Positions 19,047 through 26,862 of a DNA stretch of 44,603 bases are shown here, piece after piece (the stretch's first letter is position 1; each line of letters begins with the position of its first letter). A program made the translations under genes and the position numbers. The stretch is from Rhodospirillaceae bacterium (GTDB lineage Bacteria > Pseudomonadota > Alphaproteobacteria > CACIAM-22H2), in NCBI GenBank assembly GCA_022843945.1, contig JALHMR010000040.1, positions 1-44,603 of the forward strand. Direction: 5' to 3'. The notes beneath the pieces were generated by a model, which was not told the origin of the DNA, ran no database searches, and worked only from the letters and a program-made list of their open reading frames with translations.

Positions 19047-20480
19047 ATGATGGACAATCCTCCACCCCGCAGCGGTCAGGCCGATCTCGGTCGGGATCCT
19101 GGAGATCTTGCTAGACGCATCGATGGCATAGAAGAGCGGCTTAAGGAGTTAAAGGAACAGCCCAAGCCAAAAGACGGCTGGGACAAATTTTCAACAGTGA
19201 CAGCTTTCCTATCCAGTGTGCTCCTCGCTGGTCTAGCAACAACGTTTACTATCATCTATCAAAGCGATGAGGCCGACCGCCGAGGCCGCGCCGAATTGTC
19301 ACAGAGCCGGCAGCAGGACCATCAGAACCGTGTACGGGAGCTTGAGGCGGTTGCTAAGTTCGTTCCTTATTTAACCGGCCGAGAAGCCAGCGAAGATAGC
19401 AAGAAGCTGGCTGTCATTGCGCTTCGTGAATTCGCAAGCACCGGGGTGGCGACAAAGTTCGCCGAGGCTTTTCCTTCCGACGGAACGATCCGTGCCCTGA
19501 CCGAGATAAGGTCTACCGCGTCGACCACAGAGCAGAAGGTGATTGATGCCGCTCTTGCGCGCATTCGTGCCGCGCCGGCTGCTAGCAACGCGTTACCCTT
19601 CAAAGGCGAGCTCCATCGTGCGGATATCGGGACTTGGAATCTCCGCTGGTTCACAAAGCAGGGCTTTGCTGCTTCAGGCTCGCGGGGCGTAAGCTGGGAG
19701 CGCCGCGTCGAAACGGTTGCCGGCGCTATCGTCGGTCTCGATCCCGATATCTTGGCGGTAACAGAGGTCGATTCCTCCGCACTGAACGACCTGGTGCAAG
19801 TCCTCGAGACTAAGGGTTATCCGGCCAGCTTCGTGACGAGACGTGCCACCGGCCAGCCGGAGGTAGGAATTGTTTACAACAAGAACAAAGTTACAGTTAG
19901 CGATCTGAGCGCCGACTTCGATAGAAAATTCAAGTCGGAGCTGGAGGCAACAACCAGCGGTGGCCTTGCTGCCTTTGTCCGAAAGCCATTATTCGCGCGG
20001 GTGTCGATCAAGGAGCGTTGCGAAGTCGTATCCCTGATGCTGATGGTCGTGCATTTGAAGGCGGGTTTTCCAAGGCCCGATATCGTCGAGCAACGCCTTC
20101 TTGCTGCTCGGTCCTTGGCTGAGATCGTCAAGAGAATTCGTCGTGAAACCAATGAGTCGATTGTTCTCTTGGGAGATTTTAACGATCCGCTCGACTCACC
20201 TCAGCTGCAGCCTCTCACCGGTTCCAGCGATTTGATTCACGTAAGCGAAACTGAAGGAGGGACGCCTGTCTCGTGGATCGGCATGCGGGATCAAGGAACA
20301 GTCGCGTTGGACCACATCATGGTAAGCCGCGACTTGGCTAATAGGATCCGTAGCGATCAGTTTCGGTGGAAGGATGCTCCGGCCGTTCGTCTTGATCAGG
20401 AAATTCAAAGCTATCGTGAGCTCGTGTCGGACCACGTCCCCGTTATGATTCCGCTCTCCTATTTACAAGAATGCAGGTGA
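19047..20480 (+). CDS. membrane-anchored endonuclease/exonuclease/phosphatase (EEP) family protein
   Basis: 477 residues. Residues 20-45 form a charged, probably coiled segment. Residues 49-71 are one membrane helix, and residues 95-175 are helical and HEAT-like. From about 190 comes an EEP (DNase I-like) domain with every landmark: Asn198 (T-W-N), Glu240 (V-T-E-V-D), His336 (V-V-H-L-K-A-G), Asp377/Asn379 (G-D-F-N-D), D422-H423, and D462-H463 (S-D-H-V-P). It should cleave nucleic-acid or other phosphodiesters. Whether the domain faces cytoplasm or periplasm is unclear. Codon use is visibly less GC-rich than its neighbours', suggesting transfer. No clear ribosome site; the ATG at 19050 is an equal choice. 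Confidence 0.8.
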   Translation: MMDNPPPRSGQADLGRDPGDLARRIDGIEERLKELKEQPKPKDGWDKFSTVTAFLSSVLLAGLATTFTIIYQSDEADRRGRAELSQSRQQDHQNRVRELEAVAKFVPYLTGREASEDSKKLAVIALREFASTGVATKFAEAFPSDGTIRALTEIRSTASTTEQKVIDAALARIRAAPAASNALPFKGELHRADIGTWNLRWFTKQGFAASGSRGVSWERRVETVAGAIVGLDPDILAVTEVDSSALNDLVQVLETKGYPASFVTRRATGQPEVGIVYNKNKVTVSDLSADFDRKFKSELEATTSGGLAAFVRKPLFARVSIKERCEVVSLMLMVVHLKAGFPRPDIVEQRLLAARSLAEIVKRIRRETNESIVLLGDFNDPLDSPQLQPLTGSSDLIHVSETEGGTPVSWIGMRDQGTVALDHIMVSRDLANRIRSDQFRWKDAPAVRLDQEIQSYRELVSDHVPVMIPLSYLQECR

Positions 20481-20499
20481 AGTACCGCCTGCCAATTCA

Positions 20500-21363
20500 T
20501 CACTCGATAACAAACTCACCATCTTGAAAGAGTGACCGTGAAGGTAGTCTCATTCGGTCAATAATTTCCTGTAACCATCGGCTGAGTTGTACTTCGTCGA
20601 GCTGGGTTTCATAGCGATACCAGCCCTGTGTTGTTTCCCTATCGATGCGAAGCGCCCCTTGCCCAGGCACAGTCGTCTCAAGGTGGCGCTTTATGGTGTC
20701 ACGCTGAGCGACCGTAAGATTCACGATACGGATATTGTATGTTCGCCTCACGAAGTTTCTGACGATATCAACGCGTAGCTGCTCGCCTACATCGCCGGCG
20801 AGTGGGGTGACTTGCGGGTCGAAACGCGTCTTTTCGCAGGCCTCGGGGCATAGCATGGGAAACGTCAGGTGGGGTTTGAGTATCTTGTCTGACGATGCAA
20901 CGAGCGCGCCGGTTCTCACATTCATAACGTCGGCTCTTATTCGAAGATGGCCGGAATTGAAATTCGCTCCGACGCTTACGGTCGGGGTAATAGCGACAAG
21001 CACCAGAAGATCAATGGCCGGCTCGCGGATAGCCTTGGTGATACTGATGATCTGCTCTCGTTTCGCCCGAATGCTTTGCGCTTGTGCGAACGAGGATACG
21101 GCGGCAACATGGTCAATTATCTGGAATAAGGGCCGCTCATCGCAGGTAGCCATCCTTATTGTCTTGCCGATTTCGCGGATGACGTCAGTTGCGACTCGAT
21201 CGCGTCGCCGCGCCGTCTCTTGATCGTCTCCGATGTCTTCGACAGCGATGAGAACGGTCGTGGCGGCACGGCACGCCTCCTGGGCGCGAGCGTGAGGCAA
21301 GGCGACAAATATCGCAGCGACGACGATCGATGCGAAGAGCGGACATTTCCCTCGACGCTCCAT
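20500..21363 (-). CDS. secreted CsgG-like protein of unknown function
   Basis: 287 residues from the ATG at 21363, which has AGGGGG before it; an in-frame start 132 bases earlier would bury the signal. The signal peptide runs through a hydrophobic stretch to A-R-A, with cleavage near residue 27. The middle (L-L-V-L-V-A-I-T-P-T, then I-R-A-D-V-M-N-V-R-T-G-A-L-V-A-S) looks like the alpha/beta module of CsgG/FlgT/TolB-N proteins, which handle envelope assembly. Four cysteines follow the signal (two in C-P-E-A-C). The C-terminal 80 residues look like a second small alpha/beta unit. It converges on the EEP gene (19-base gap) and diverges from the caspase gene. Assignment to the CsgG-like fold is tentative. 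Confidence 0.6.
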   Translation of the reverse strand: MERRGKCPLFASIVVAAIFVALPHARAQEACRAATTVLIAVEDIGDDQETARRRDRVATDVIREIGKTIRMATCDERPLFQIIDHVAAVSSFAQAQSIRAKREQIISITKAIREPAIDLLVLVAITPTVSVGANFNSGHLRIRADVMNVRTGALVASSDKILKPHLTFPMLCPEACEKTRFDPQVTPLAGDVGEQLRVDIVRNFVRRTYNIRIVNLTVAQRDTIKRHLETTVPGQGALRIDRETTQGWYRYETQLDEVQLSRWLQEIIDRMRLPSRSLFQDGEFVIE

Positions 21364-21591
21364 ATGAGCCCCCTGCAAGTAGCCTAGCTCCTCGCATAGA
21401 AACTGGCGCGCCTCGTTAATAAAGTTGGGCGCCACCGCCGTTAACACGCTCGTTACTTTATTACACGTATTGGCAGCAGTATGAAGTACTTGCACTACCG
21501 ATGGAAAGTCAGTCTAATCGCCTCAGCGTGTTCGCTCGACAAGACGAATTCCGATCGGCGCCGTTAGTTGTCATGAAAACGGGAGGGCGGA

Positions 21592-23220
21592 ATGCGCGAG
21601 CCTGCCTGGCGCACCGATTCGTGTCGATTGCAGAGCGTCGTGCGTTGGGCGGCAACCGCTACGTCTCTTGTGCTGCTCAGTTGCGCGGATGGGGCTGGCT
21701 TCGGGCAGGCCGGGCTAGTTGGCGCTACCGCATCGAATGCCTATCGGTCTGCGTACGCTTCCCAACCCGGATTTAAGAGTTTTGCGAATGCTGATGATGG
21801 AAGCTGGGGATGGGTCTCGGGGCGCGGCACAGCACAACAGGCCGTAACTGATGCGCTCGCGCGCTGTTCACGTCATTCTACTACATGCAAAACCTATGCG
21901 ATCGATGACGTTGTAGTTGGAGGCTTGGTTCCGAGCCAGATCGATCGCGCTATTGCGCAGATTGAGGCGCAAGGCTCTGCCGGGCGGCCACGGGTCGTTC
22001 GTGCGGAAACACCAGCCACCGGCGCGTTGCCGACCAATGTTCCGCCTATCGGGCCCCAAGCCTCAGTCCCTACACCCCCGGCAACGCCTAGGCCGCCTCT
22101 GGGGACCAGCTCAGCCGCGTCGTCTTCAGTCGCGCCACCAAATCCCGCCTCACCGCCGGCGCTTGCCGACCTTACTCAGAACCGCGGCATCGTTCGGTAT
22201 ATCCAAACGTCACTGAGAATTCTCGGACTCGATCCCGGGCGCTTCGATGGCGTGGCTGACGCAAAAACAAAAATTGCAATTCGGGCATTTCAGAGTAGCC
22301 GAAATTTACCCGCCAGCGACGTTATTACGGTCGATACCTTTGAGCAAATCGTGTCAGCCGCCGATGATGTGGGGCCGGTGGCTCAGCCAACCAATGTCGT
22401 GGCCGCCATCGTGGGTATTCGCAACTACGAGGATCGGGCGCCGGATGTCCTATTTGCCGATAACGATGCGGCGGCAGTTGAAAAATTCGTTTCGGATACC
22501 TTGAAAGCCGATCGACGCAACATCCTGCGACTCCAGAGCGGTCGCGGCTCGAAGGGAGAGCTGGAGGAGATTTTTGGCAGTGATCGTGCCGCGGAGGGCC
22601 GGCTATATAGGCTCGTTCGAGCCCAAACGCAGCCCTCCAACGTCGACGTGCTTGTGTACGTGTCCAGCCACGGTGTGTCGCGAGTGACCGAGTCAGACAA
22701 CCTACGGGATCGGAGAGGCCCGGTCGCAGAACAGTATTTATTGCCCAAAGATGGCGATCCGGAGAATCCTCAAATCAATGCATATTCGCTTCAGTTGCTG
22801 CGCCGCAATCTGCTGGCGCTCAATGCGCGATCTGTCACGTTGATCCTGGAGGCTTGCTTCTCAGGACAATCTGACGGTGGGCCAGTTCAGAAGGACGTGT
22901 CTCTCATCAACACCGTCATCAACCTTCCGCCAGACAGAACCGACGCTCGCGGGATTACGATTCTGGCTGCGTCGCAATTCAACGAGACCGCGAGATGGGA
23001 CCGCGATGCTAAGCAAGGGCGATTTACTAAGCATCTCCTCGAAGGCTTAAGTGGTTTGGCGGACGCGCGGCCATACGGAAACGCTGATGGCTCTATAACG
23101 CTGGGGGAGGTGCGCGCCTATCTCGCCGAAGCGATGCGGCACGATGCACGCATGGAGTTTCGAAACCAAAAGCCAGATCTTCTGGGTGACGATCGCCAGA
23201 TACTCGTCGTTCTGAGATGA
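21592..23220 (+). CDS. caspase-like (peptidase C14) lipoprotein with peptidoglycan-binding domain
   Basis: 542 residues. A hydrophobic leader ends in L-V-L-L-S-C31, a plausible lipobox. Residues 48-110 resemble DUF4189 (W-G-W-V-S-G-R-G, Cys92 and Cys99). Residues 130-190 are a Pro/Ala/Ser-rich linker. Residues 198-255 are a peptidoglycan-binding repeat (I-Q-T-S-L-R-I-L-G-L-D-P-G-R-F-D-G). From 268 comes a caspase p20-like domain with A-D-N-D-A-A-A-V, catalytic His360 in Y-V-S-S-H-G-V and Cys422 in L-E-A-C-F-S-G. The protease should act in the periplasm, tethered to lipid and wall. GGGAGGGCGGA supports the start. The stop overlaps the next gene by ATGA. Confidence 0.85.
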   Translation: MREPAWRTDSCRLQSVVRWAATATSLVLLSCADGAGFGQAGLVGATASNAYRSAYASQPGFKSFANADDGSWGWVSGRGTAQQAVTDALARCSRHSTTCKTYAIDDVVVGGLVPSQIDRAIAQIEAQGSAGRPRVVRAETPATGALPTNVPPIGPQASVPTPPATPRPPLGTSSAASSSVAPPNPASPPALADLTQNRGIVRYIQTSLRILGLDPGRFDGVADAKTKIAIRAFQSSRNLPASDVITVDTFEQIVSAADDVGPVAQPTNVVAAIVGIRNYEDRAPDVLFADNDAAAVEKFVSDTLKADRRNILRLQSGRGSKGELEEIFGSDRAAEGRLYRLVRAQTQPSNVDVLVYVSSHGVSRVTESDNLRDRRGPVAEQYLLPKDGDPENPQINAYSLQLLRRNLLALNARSVTLILEACFSGQSDGGPVQKDVSLINTVINLPPDRTDARGITILAASQFNETARWDRDAKQGRFTKHLLEGLSGLADARPYGNADGSITLGEVRAYLAEAMRHDARMEFRNQKPDLLGDDRQILVVLR

Positions 23221-24281
23221 TAGTATTCAAGGTGGGACGACTTCTACGCACACGGAGTCATTCAGGTCGAGTGGCCAGGTGGGCAGTGATCGCAACGCTA
23301 ACGTGCGTGCTCTTTGTCACAAGCCGCGCAGAAGCCGATTGTTCGCAACGGAGCTCTGTCGAGCGTACAGCCTGTCTCTTTTCGCTGCAGGTCGACGGCG
23401 TTCTAAAGGAACGTTCGATAGGCCTCCTCTTCGAGCGTAGCTTCACGCTGGCCGAAGGATTCGATACCACCGGCTTCGGCGGTTATTTGTCAGCACGCTT
23501 TGCAGGTGCTTTGGAGCGACGCCAGAGTTATCGGATGAAGCGGAGAAAACCGGAGCTGTCTCTAAGTGAAATGCAAGGGTTAGGCGGTGATGATTTCGAT
23601 TCGACGGTGTTGCAACTCAATCCCGGCGCATTTCTGCTTACCGGGAATATCGAGTTATTTGCTGATCGTCATGAAGTCGAAGTTACGGTACGTCTGCGGT
23701 CGACTGATGGTCCGCATCTGCTCTTCACGGGATATATTCTCTTGGTCGACGTACCGGAGCGTTTTTCGCCGATAACGGGAGTGGGGGGTGATCCGTGGGA
23801 GCGAATGCCACGATACAATCCGCTTGGCTTGACGTTGTGGACAAACAGGGGGCGAGACGCAATCTTCTACGCAAGTGGCGCGAATGGAAAACCAGACAGC
23901 TTTCACCTCCAGTGGTCGATTGCTGCGGACGGCTTTGTGCATTGCTATGCGAAGGATAACGCGGGGAGACTGCAGAAACTCTTTCCTAACGAAGCGCATC
24001 CGGTCGCCGGATTTCGAGGCGGGGCGCTTTTCCAAATCCCGAAGGACCTTGCGCCACCGCAAAGAGGCGCCCCCTTTACTTGGCAGACTGATACCCCGGG
24101 TCGAAATGTGGTGCGGTGCTTTGCGACCCGGGAAGATCCGGCAAAATGGTTATCGGAGAAGCTCCGGGCGAACTATAGCGGTAAGCAGATCATCGACGGA
24201 CTTACCGGCGATGACTTAATGGCGGAATATCGAAAGACTGACAGCGTGTCAGAAGCCGTCGTGGTCGTTGATGTCCACTAG
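23217..24281 (+). CDS. secreted protein with CsgG-like and DUF4384 regions
   Basis: 354 residues, starting inside the caspase stop (ATGA), so the two are translationally coupled. Residues 18-41 are a signal or anchor helix ending T-S-R-A-E-A-D-C. Residues 60-190 (F-T-L-A-E-G-F-D-T-T-G-F, then L-L-T-G-N-I-E-L-F-A-D-R) have a CsgG/TolB-N-like pattern. Residues 225-310 fit DUF4384: S-I-A-A-D-G-F-V-H-C-Y, L-F-P-N-E-A, F-Q-I-P-K-D, then V-R-C-F-A-T-R-E. DUF4384 is often fused to or next to caspase-like proteases, so this is probably the partner or regulator of the C14 protein. The low-GC island ends here. Confidence 0.7.
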   Translation: MIVFKVGRLLRTRSHSGRVARWAVIATLTCVLFVTSRAEADCSQRSSVERTACLFSLQVDGVLKERSIGLLFERSFTLAEGFDTTGFGGYLSARFAGALERRQSYRMKRRKPELSLSEMQGLGGDDFDSTVLQLNPGAFLLTGNIELFADRHEVEVTVRLRSTDGPHLLFTGYILLVDVPERFSPITGVGGDPWERMPRYNPLGLTLWTNRGRDAIFYASGANGKPDSFHLQWSIAADGFVHCYAKDNAGRLQKLFPNEAHPVAGFRGGALFQIPKDLAPPQRGAPFTWQTDTPGRNVVRCFATREDPAKWLSEKLRANYSGKQIIDGLTGDDLMAEYRKTDSVSEAVVVVDVH

Positions 24282-24331
24282 TTCTCCATATCAGCGCCTT
24301 GCGCACCGCCCATGCTGGGTGAGCGATGGCC

Positions 24332-25273
24332 TTAGAAGCTCAACACCTCATTCCGATCCGAACTCGATCCGCCCGGCGTCGGGCCGCCGGCCAGCACGTG
24401 GAGCCGGCCGCCCTGGGCCACCGCGGCCAAGCCGTGGCGCGGGGTGGGCAGGCGCGCGAGGCTGGTCCACGTCTTGGTCGTCGGGTTGAAGCCCTCGACC
24501 TCGCCGAAGGTGCCGCTGGGCGCCTCGCCGCCGACGATGACGATGGTGCCCGATAGCGCGGCGCCGGCGATGCCGCTGCGCGCCGTCGGCAGCGGGGGTT
24601 GCGTCTCCCAGCGGTCCGTGGCCGGATCGTAGACCTCGTGCGTCGCCAGGTTGCGGGCGTAGGAGCCGTCGACCCGGCCGCCAATGGCGTGGAGCCTGCC
24701 GTTGAGCGCCACCACCGCGTGATGGTCGCGCGGGGTGGGTAGGGGCGCCAGGGTCGTCCAGCGATCGGCGTTGATCTCATAGGCCTCGTGCACCGGCGTG
24801 TTGCGCCGCGGCTGGCCGGGGCCGATGCCGCTCACCGCGTGGATGCGGTTGCCGAGCAGGTCGGCGGCCAGGGCGCCGCGCGCCGTGGGCATGGGGCCGA
24901 GGCCGCGCCAGCGGTCCTGGACCGGATCGTATTCGTGGAGCTCGTCGGTCACCGTCCAGTGATGGTCGGTGTAGCCGCCCAGCACGTAGAGCTTGCCGGC
25001 GGTCCCCACCGCGGCGGTGTGATGCAGCGGCCGGGGCACGGGCGCGCCGCGGCTCCAGCGGTCGGCGGCGACGTCGTAGATCTCCAGCTCCCGGTTGAAC
25101 CGATAGTCGCCCACCACATAGATCCGCCCGCCCACCGCGGCCGCCGCGATTTCTCCGCGCGGGGCGGGCAGGGGCGCGGCAGTGGTCCAGCGGCCGGGGC
25201 CGGTCTGGGCGAGGGTGGGGCGGGCAAGCAGAGTCGCGGCGGCAGACGACAGGAGCAGGCGGCGGGTGAGCAT
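24332..25273 (-). CDS. exported Kelch-repeat beta-propeller protein
   Basis: 313 residues. The N-terminus L-T-R-R-L-L-L-S-S-A-A-A is a twin-arginine-like leader ending T-L-A-Q. Five to six Kelch blades follow, each with a double-Gly strand end and a W-x-x-x-x-P-L-P turn (for example L-Y-V-L-G-G-Y and D-R-W-S-R-G-A-P-V-P). The fold is a beta-propeller for binding; no catalytic residues can be assigned. The ATG at 25273 has GGGAGG five bases before it; an in-frame GTG at 25279 is less likely. Codon use returns to the high-GC type. Confidence 0.85.
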   Translation of the reverse strand: MLTRRLLLSSAAATLLARPTLAQTGPGRWTTAAPLPAPRGEIAAAAVGGRIYVVGDYRFNRELEIYDVAADRWSRGAPVPRPLHHTAAVGTAGKLYVLGGYTDHHWTVTDELHEYDPVQDRWRGLGPMPTARGALAADLLGNRIHAVSGIGPGQPRRNTPVHEAYEINADRWTTLAPLPTPRDHHAVVALNGRLHAIGGRVDGSYARNLATHEVYDPATDRWETQPPLPTARSGIAGAALSGTIVIVGGEAPSGTFGEVEGFNPTTKTWTSLARLPTPRHGLAAVAQGGRLHVLAGGPTPGGSSSDRNEVLSF

Positions 25274-25423
25274 AAGCACCTCCCGGTGGTCGGTTCAGCG
25301 GCCCTGCTGTCGTTCGCGGCCCCGGGCGATCAGGGTTTCGCCATCAATCTGCACCTCGGCGGCGCAGTGCCGGACCGATCGTTCGCCTGATGCCGCGGCA
25401 TGCTGCCGCAACTCCCGGTCGAC

Positions 25424-25648
25424 CTAGATCGCCGTCGTCCCGGCCGCAATGCCTGCCGCCAGCTTGCCCAGCTCATCAAGATCCTGCATGACCCGGACGC
25501 TCATGCAGGCGCAGAACGCCGACGCCTTCGCATCGCCCACCGCCGGGTCGATCCCCAACAGGGTCCGCTCGCACGAGGTTTGTGCCTGGACCGTGGCCGG
25601 CATGAGGACGCCGGCGGCCAAGACCCCGAGAATGCCGATCCGCTTCAT
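25424..25648 (-). CDS. small secreted Cys-containing protein
   Basis: 74 residues. It starts M-K-R-I-G-I-L-G-V-L-A-A-G-V, a Sec signal cleaved near V-Q-A-Q. The mature part has three cysteines (T-S-C-E-R and F-C-A-C-M-S-V-R) around a short helix, D-L-D-E-L-G-K-L-A-A-G. The start has GAGGGAGTGG before it; an upstream in-frame ATG at 25759 would cross the operator region. It is divergent from the HNH-repeat gene across an operator-rich gap. Function not recognised. Confidence 0.6.
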   Translation of the reverse strand: MKRIGILGVLAAGVLMPATVQAQTSCERTLLGIDPAVGDAKASAFCACMSVRVMQDLDELGKLAAGIAAGTTAI

Positions 25649-25674
25649 CGTCCACTCCCTCTCCCAGAGTATCA

Positions 25675-25753
25675 AAATGTCTATAGGCATTTGTAAACTT
25701 GAAACCGGGCCGGGCGAAACCCTACATGAGGATATAGACGAAATGTCTATAGG
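25675..25753. promoter_or_regulatory. operator-like cluster of GTCTATA sites in a divergent promoter
   Basis: The 13-mer AAATGTCTATAGG occurs exactly twice, at 25675-25687 and 25741-25753. The second copy also forms the perfect inverted repeat TATAGAC-GAAAT-GTCTATA at 25733-25751. The first copy is symmetric as AAATG-N8-CATTT. The cluster lies between divergent starts at 25648 and 25771. A weak TTGAAA (25699-25704) may be a -35. It looks like binding sites for a dimeric regulator, not identified. Confidence 0.6.
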
Positions 25754-25770
25754 TTGCAAAGGAGCCCGCC

Positions 25771-26688
25771 ATGCCCCGCCTGGTTCCCGCTGTCGACCGC
25801 GACGGCTGTATCGCCCGGATGCAGGCGCTGACCGCCGAGCGCGGCCGGCGCGTCAGCCGCGCCGAGTTCTGCGCCGCCACCGGCCTGTCCAACTTCCAGC
25901 TGATCCGGGAGTTCGGCGGCTATAACGGGCTGCTCCAGGCTTCCGGCTTCGCGCCGCATCTGGCCAACCAGAAGATCCCGGACGACGACCTGCTGTGTCG
26001 CCTGCGCGATGCCTGCCTGTCGGCCGGGCATGTCGTGTCGCAGAGCGAATTCGACCGGCTCTGCACCCGGGGTGCCAGCCAGGGCCGCTTCAAACCCTAT
26101 CACCGGCGCTGGGGCCGCTGGCCGAACGTGCTGGCCGCCTTGCGCGTCTGGGTGGAGAAGAACGACCCGGGTTTCATCCACCGCGCCGGCCTGCCCGGCG
26201 TCGAGGCGGTGCCCGATCCGGTTCGCCACCGGGCGCCGCCGCCCGCAAGACGCTACGGCGCGCCGATGAACTTCCGCGGCGTGCTGCACGAGCCGGTCAA
26301 CGAGCCCGGCGTGATCCTGTTGTTCGGCGTGCTGGCCCGCGATCTCGGCTTCGGCATCGAGAGCGTGCATGCGAGCTTCCCCGACTGCGAGGCCAAGCGG
26401 CGCACCGGCGTCGATACCTGGGAGCGGGTGCGCATCGAGTTCGAGTATGAGAGCCGCAACTTCAAGGTCCACGGCCACGACCCGGAGGCCTGCGACCTCA
26501 TCGTCTGCTGGGCGCACACCTGGCCGGACTGCCCGCTGCCGGTGCTGGAGCTGCGCGCCGAGGTGGAGAGCCGCCGGCACGAGGTGCTGCCGCCGGTGCT
26601 GCCCGGCTGGGTGCGGGGTGCGGCGCCCCGGCCGAGCGCCCTGGAGGACCGGCCGCGGGCGCGGCCGGCGAGGGCGATTACTGATTGA
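25771..26688 (+). CDS. putative nuclease with homing-endonuclease-associated (HNH-type) repeats
   Basis: 305 residues. Two N-terminal repeats (about 10-58 and 70-128) follow the homing-endonuclease-associated repeat pattern: a helix, then R-V-S-R-A-E-F-C or V-V-S-Q-S-E-F-D, then F-G-G-Y-N-G-L-L-Q-A-S-G-F or W-G-R-W-P-N-V-L-A-A-L. These repeats probably bind DNA. The C-terminal half, with E223/E225 (R-I-E-F-E-Y-E-S-R-N-F), D242 (C-D-L-I-V-C-W-A-H) and E260 (V-L-E-L-R), resembles a PD-(D/E)xK core with Arg in place of the usual Lys. Nuclease activity is inferred. AAGGAG supports the start. The tail from 275 is Pro/Arg-rich. It may bind the operator cluster just upstream. Confidence 0.6.
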   Translation: MPRLVPAVDRDGCIARMQALTAERGRRVSRAEFCAATGLSNFQLIREFGGYNGLLQASGFAPHLANQKIPDDDLLCRLRDACLSAGHVVSQSEFDRLCTRGASQGRFKPYHRRWGRWPNVLAALRVWVEKNDPGFIHRAGLPGVEAVPDPVRHRAPPPARRYGAPMNFRGVLHEPVNEPGVILLFGVLARDLGFGIESVHASFPDCEAKRRTGVDTWERVRIEFEYESRNFKVHGHDPEACDLIVCWAHTWPDCPLPVLELRAEVESRRHEVLPPVLPGWVRGAAPRPSALEDRPRARPARAITD

Positions 26689-26690
26689 TC

Positions 26691-26783
26691 GTCATCCCGG
26701 ACAAGCGGCTCTTCCGAGAGCCGCGCGATCCGGGATCCATCTGTCCGGTGGCACGATGGACCCCCGCTTTCGCGGGGGTGACA
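26691..26783 (+). repeat. dispersed palindromic intergenic repeat
   Basis: It shares its ends and internal GATCCGGGATCCA with 7905-8008. It contains GCGGCTCT-TCCG-AGAGCCGC (26705-26724) and CCCCCGC-TTTC-GCGGGGG near its right end, followed by TGACATG and a short T-run. It could also act as a weak terminator for the preceding gene. Confidence 0.7.
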
Positions 26784-26804
26784 TGTTTTTATGAGCGCCT
26801 TCTC

Positions 26805-26862
26805 GCGCTTCCGCAGACGGAAGCGCGGCCGGCGCGCCGGGCGTAGCCTCGGAAGGCTACGC
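26805..26862 (+). repeat. two small hairpins at the 3' end of the FAH gene
   Basis: GCGCTTCCG-CAGA-CGGAAGCGC spans 26805-26826, and GCGTAGCCT-CGGA-AGGCTACGC spans 26841-26862. The second overlaps the last codons of the FAH-family gene. The CT-CGGA-AG core recurs at 29014-29035 and, reversed, at 26705-26724. Confidence 0.6.

Noticed and set aside
19047-24281. Prophage or integrative element origin of the low-GC block
   Set aside because: No integrase, transposase, phage structural gene, tRNA or flanking direct repeat was seen, so only general transfer can be suggested.
24788-25390. Plus-strand open frame opposite the Kelch gene with a plausible-looking end
   Set aside because: Most of it is the antisense of the Kelch repeats. 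The last 40 codons in the intergenic gap are too short to claim a gene remnant.
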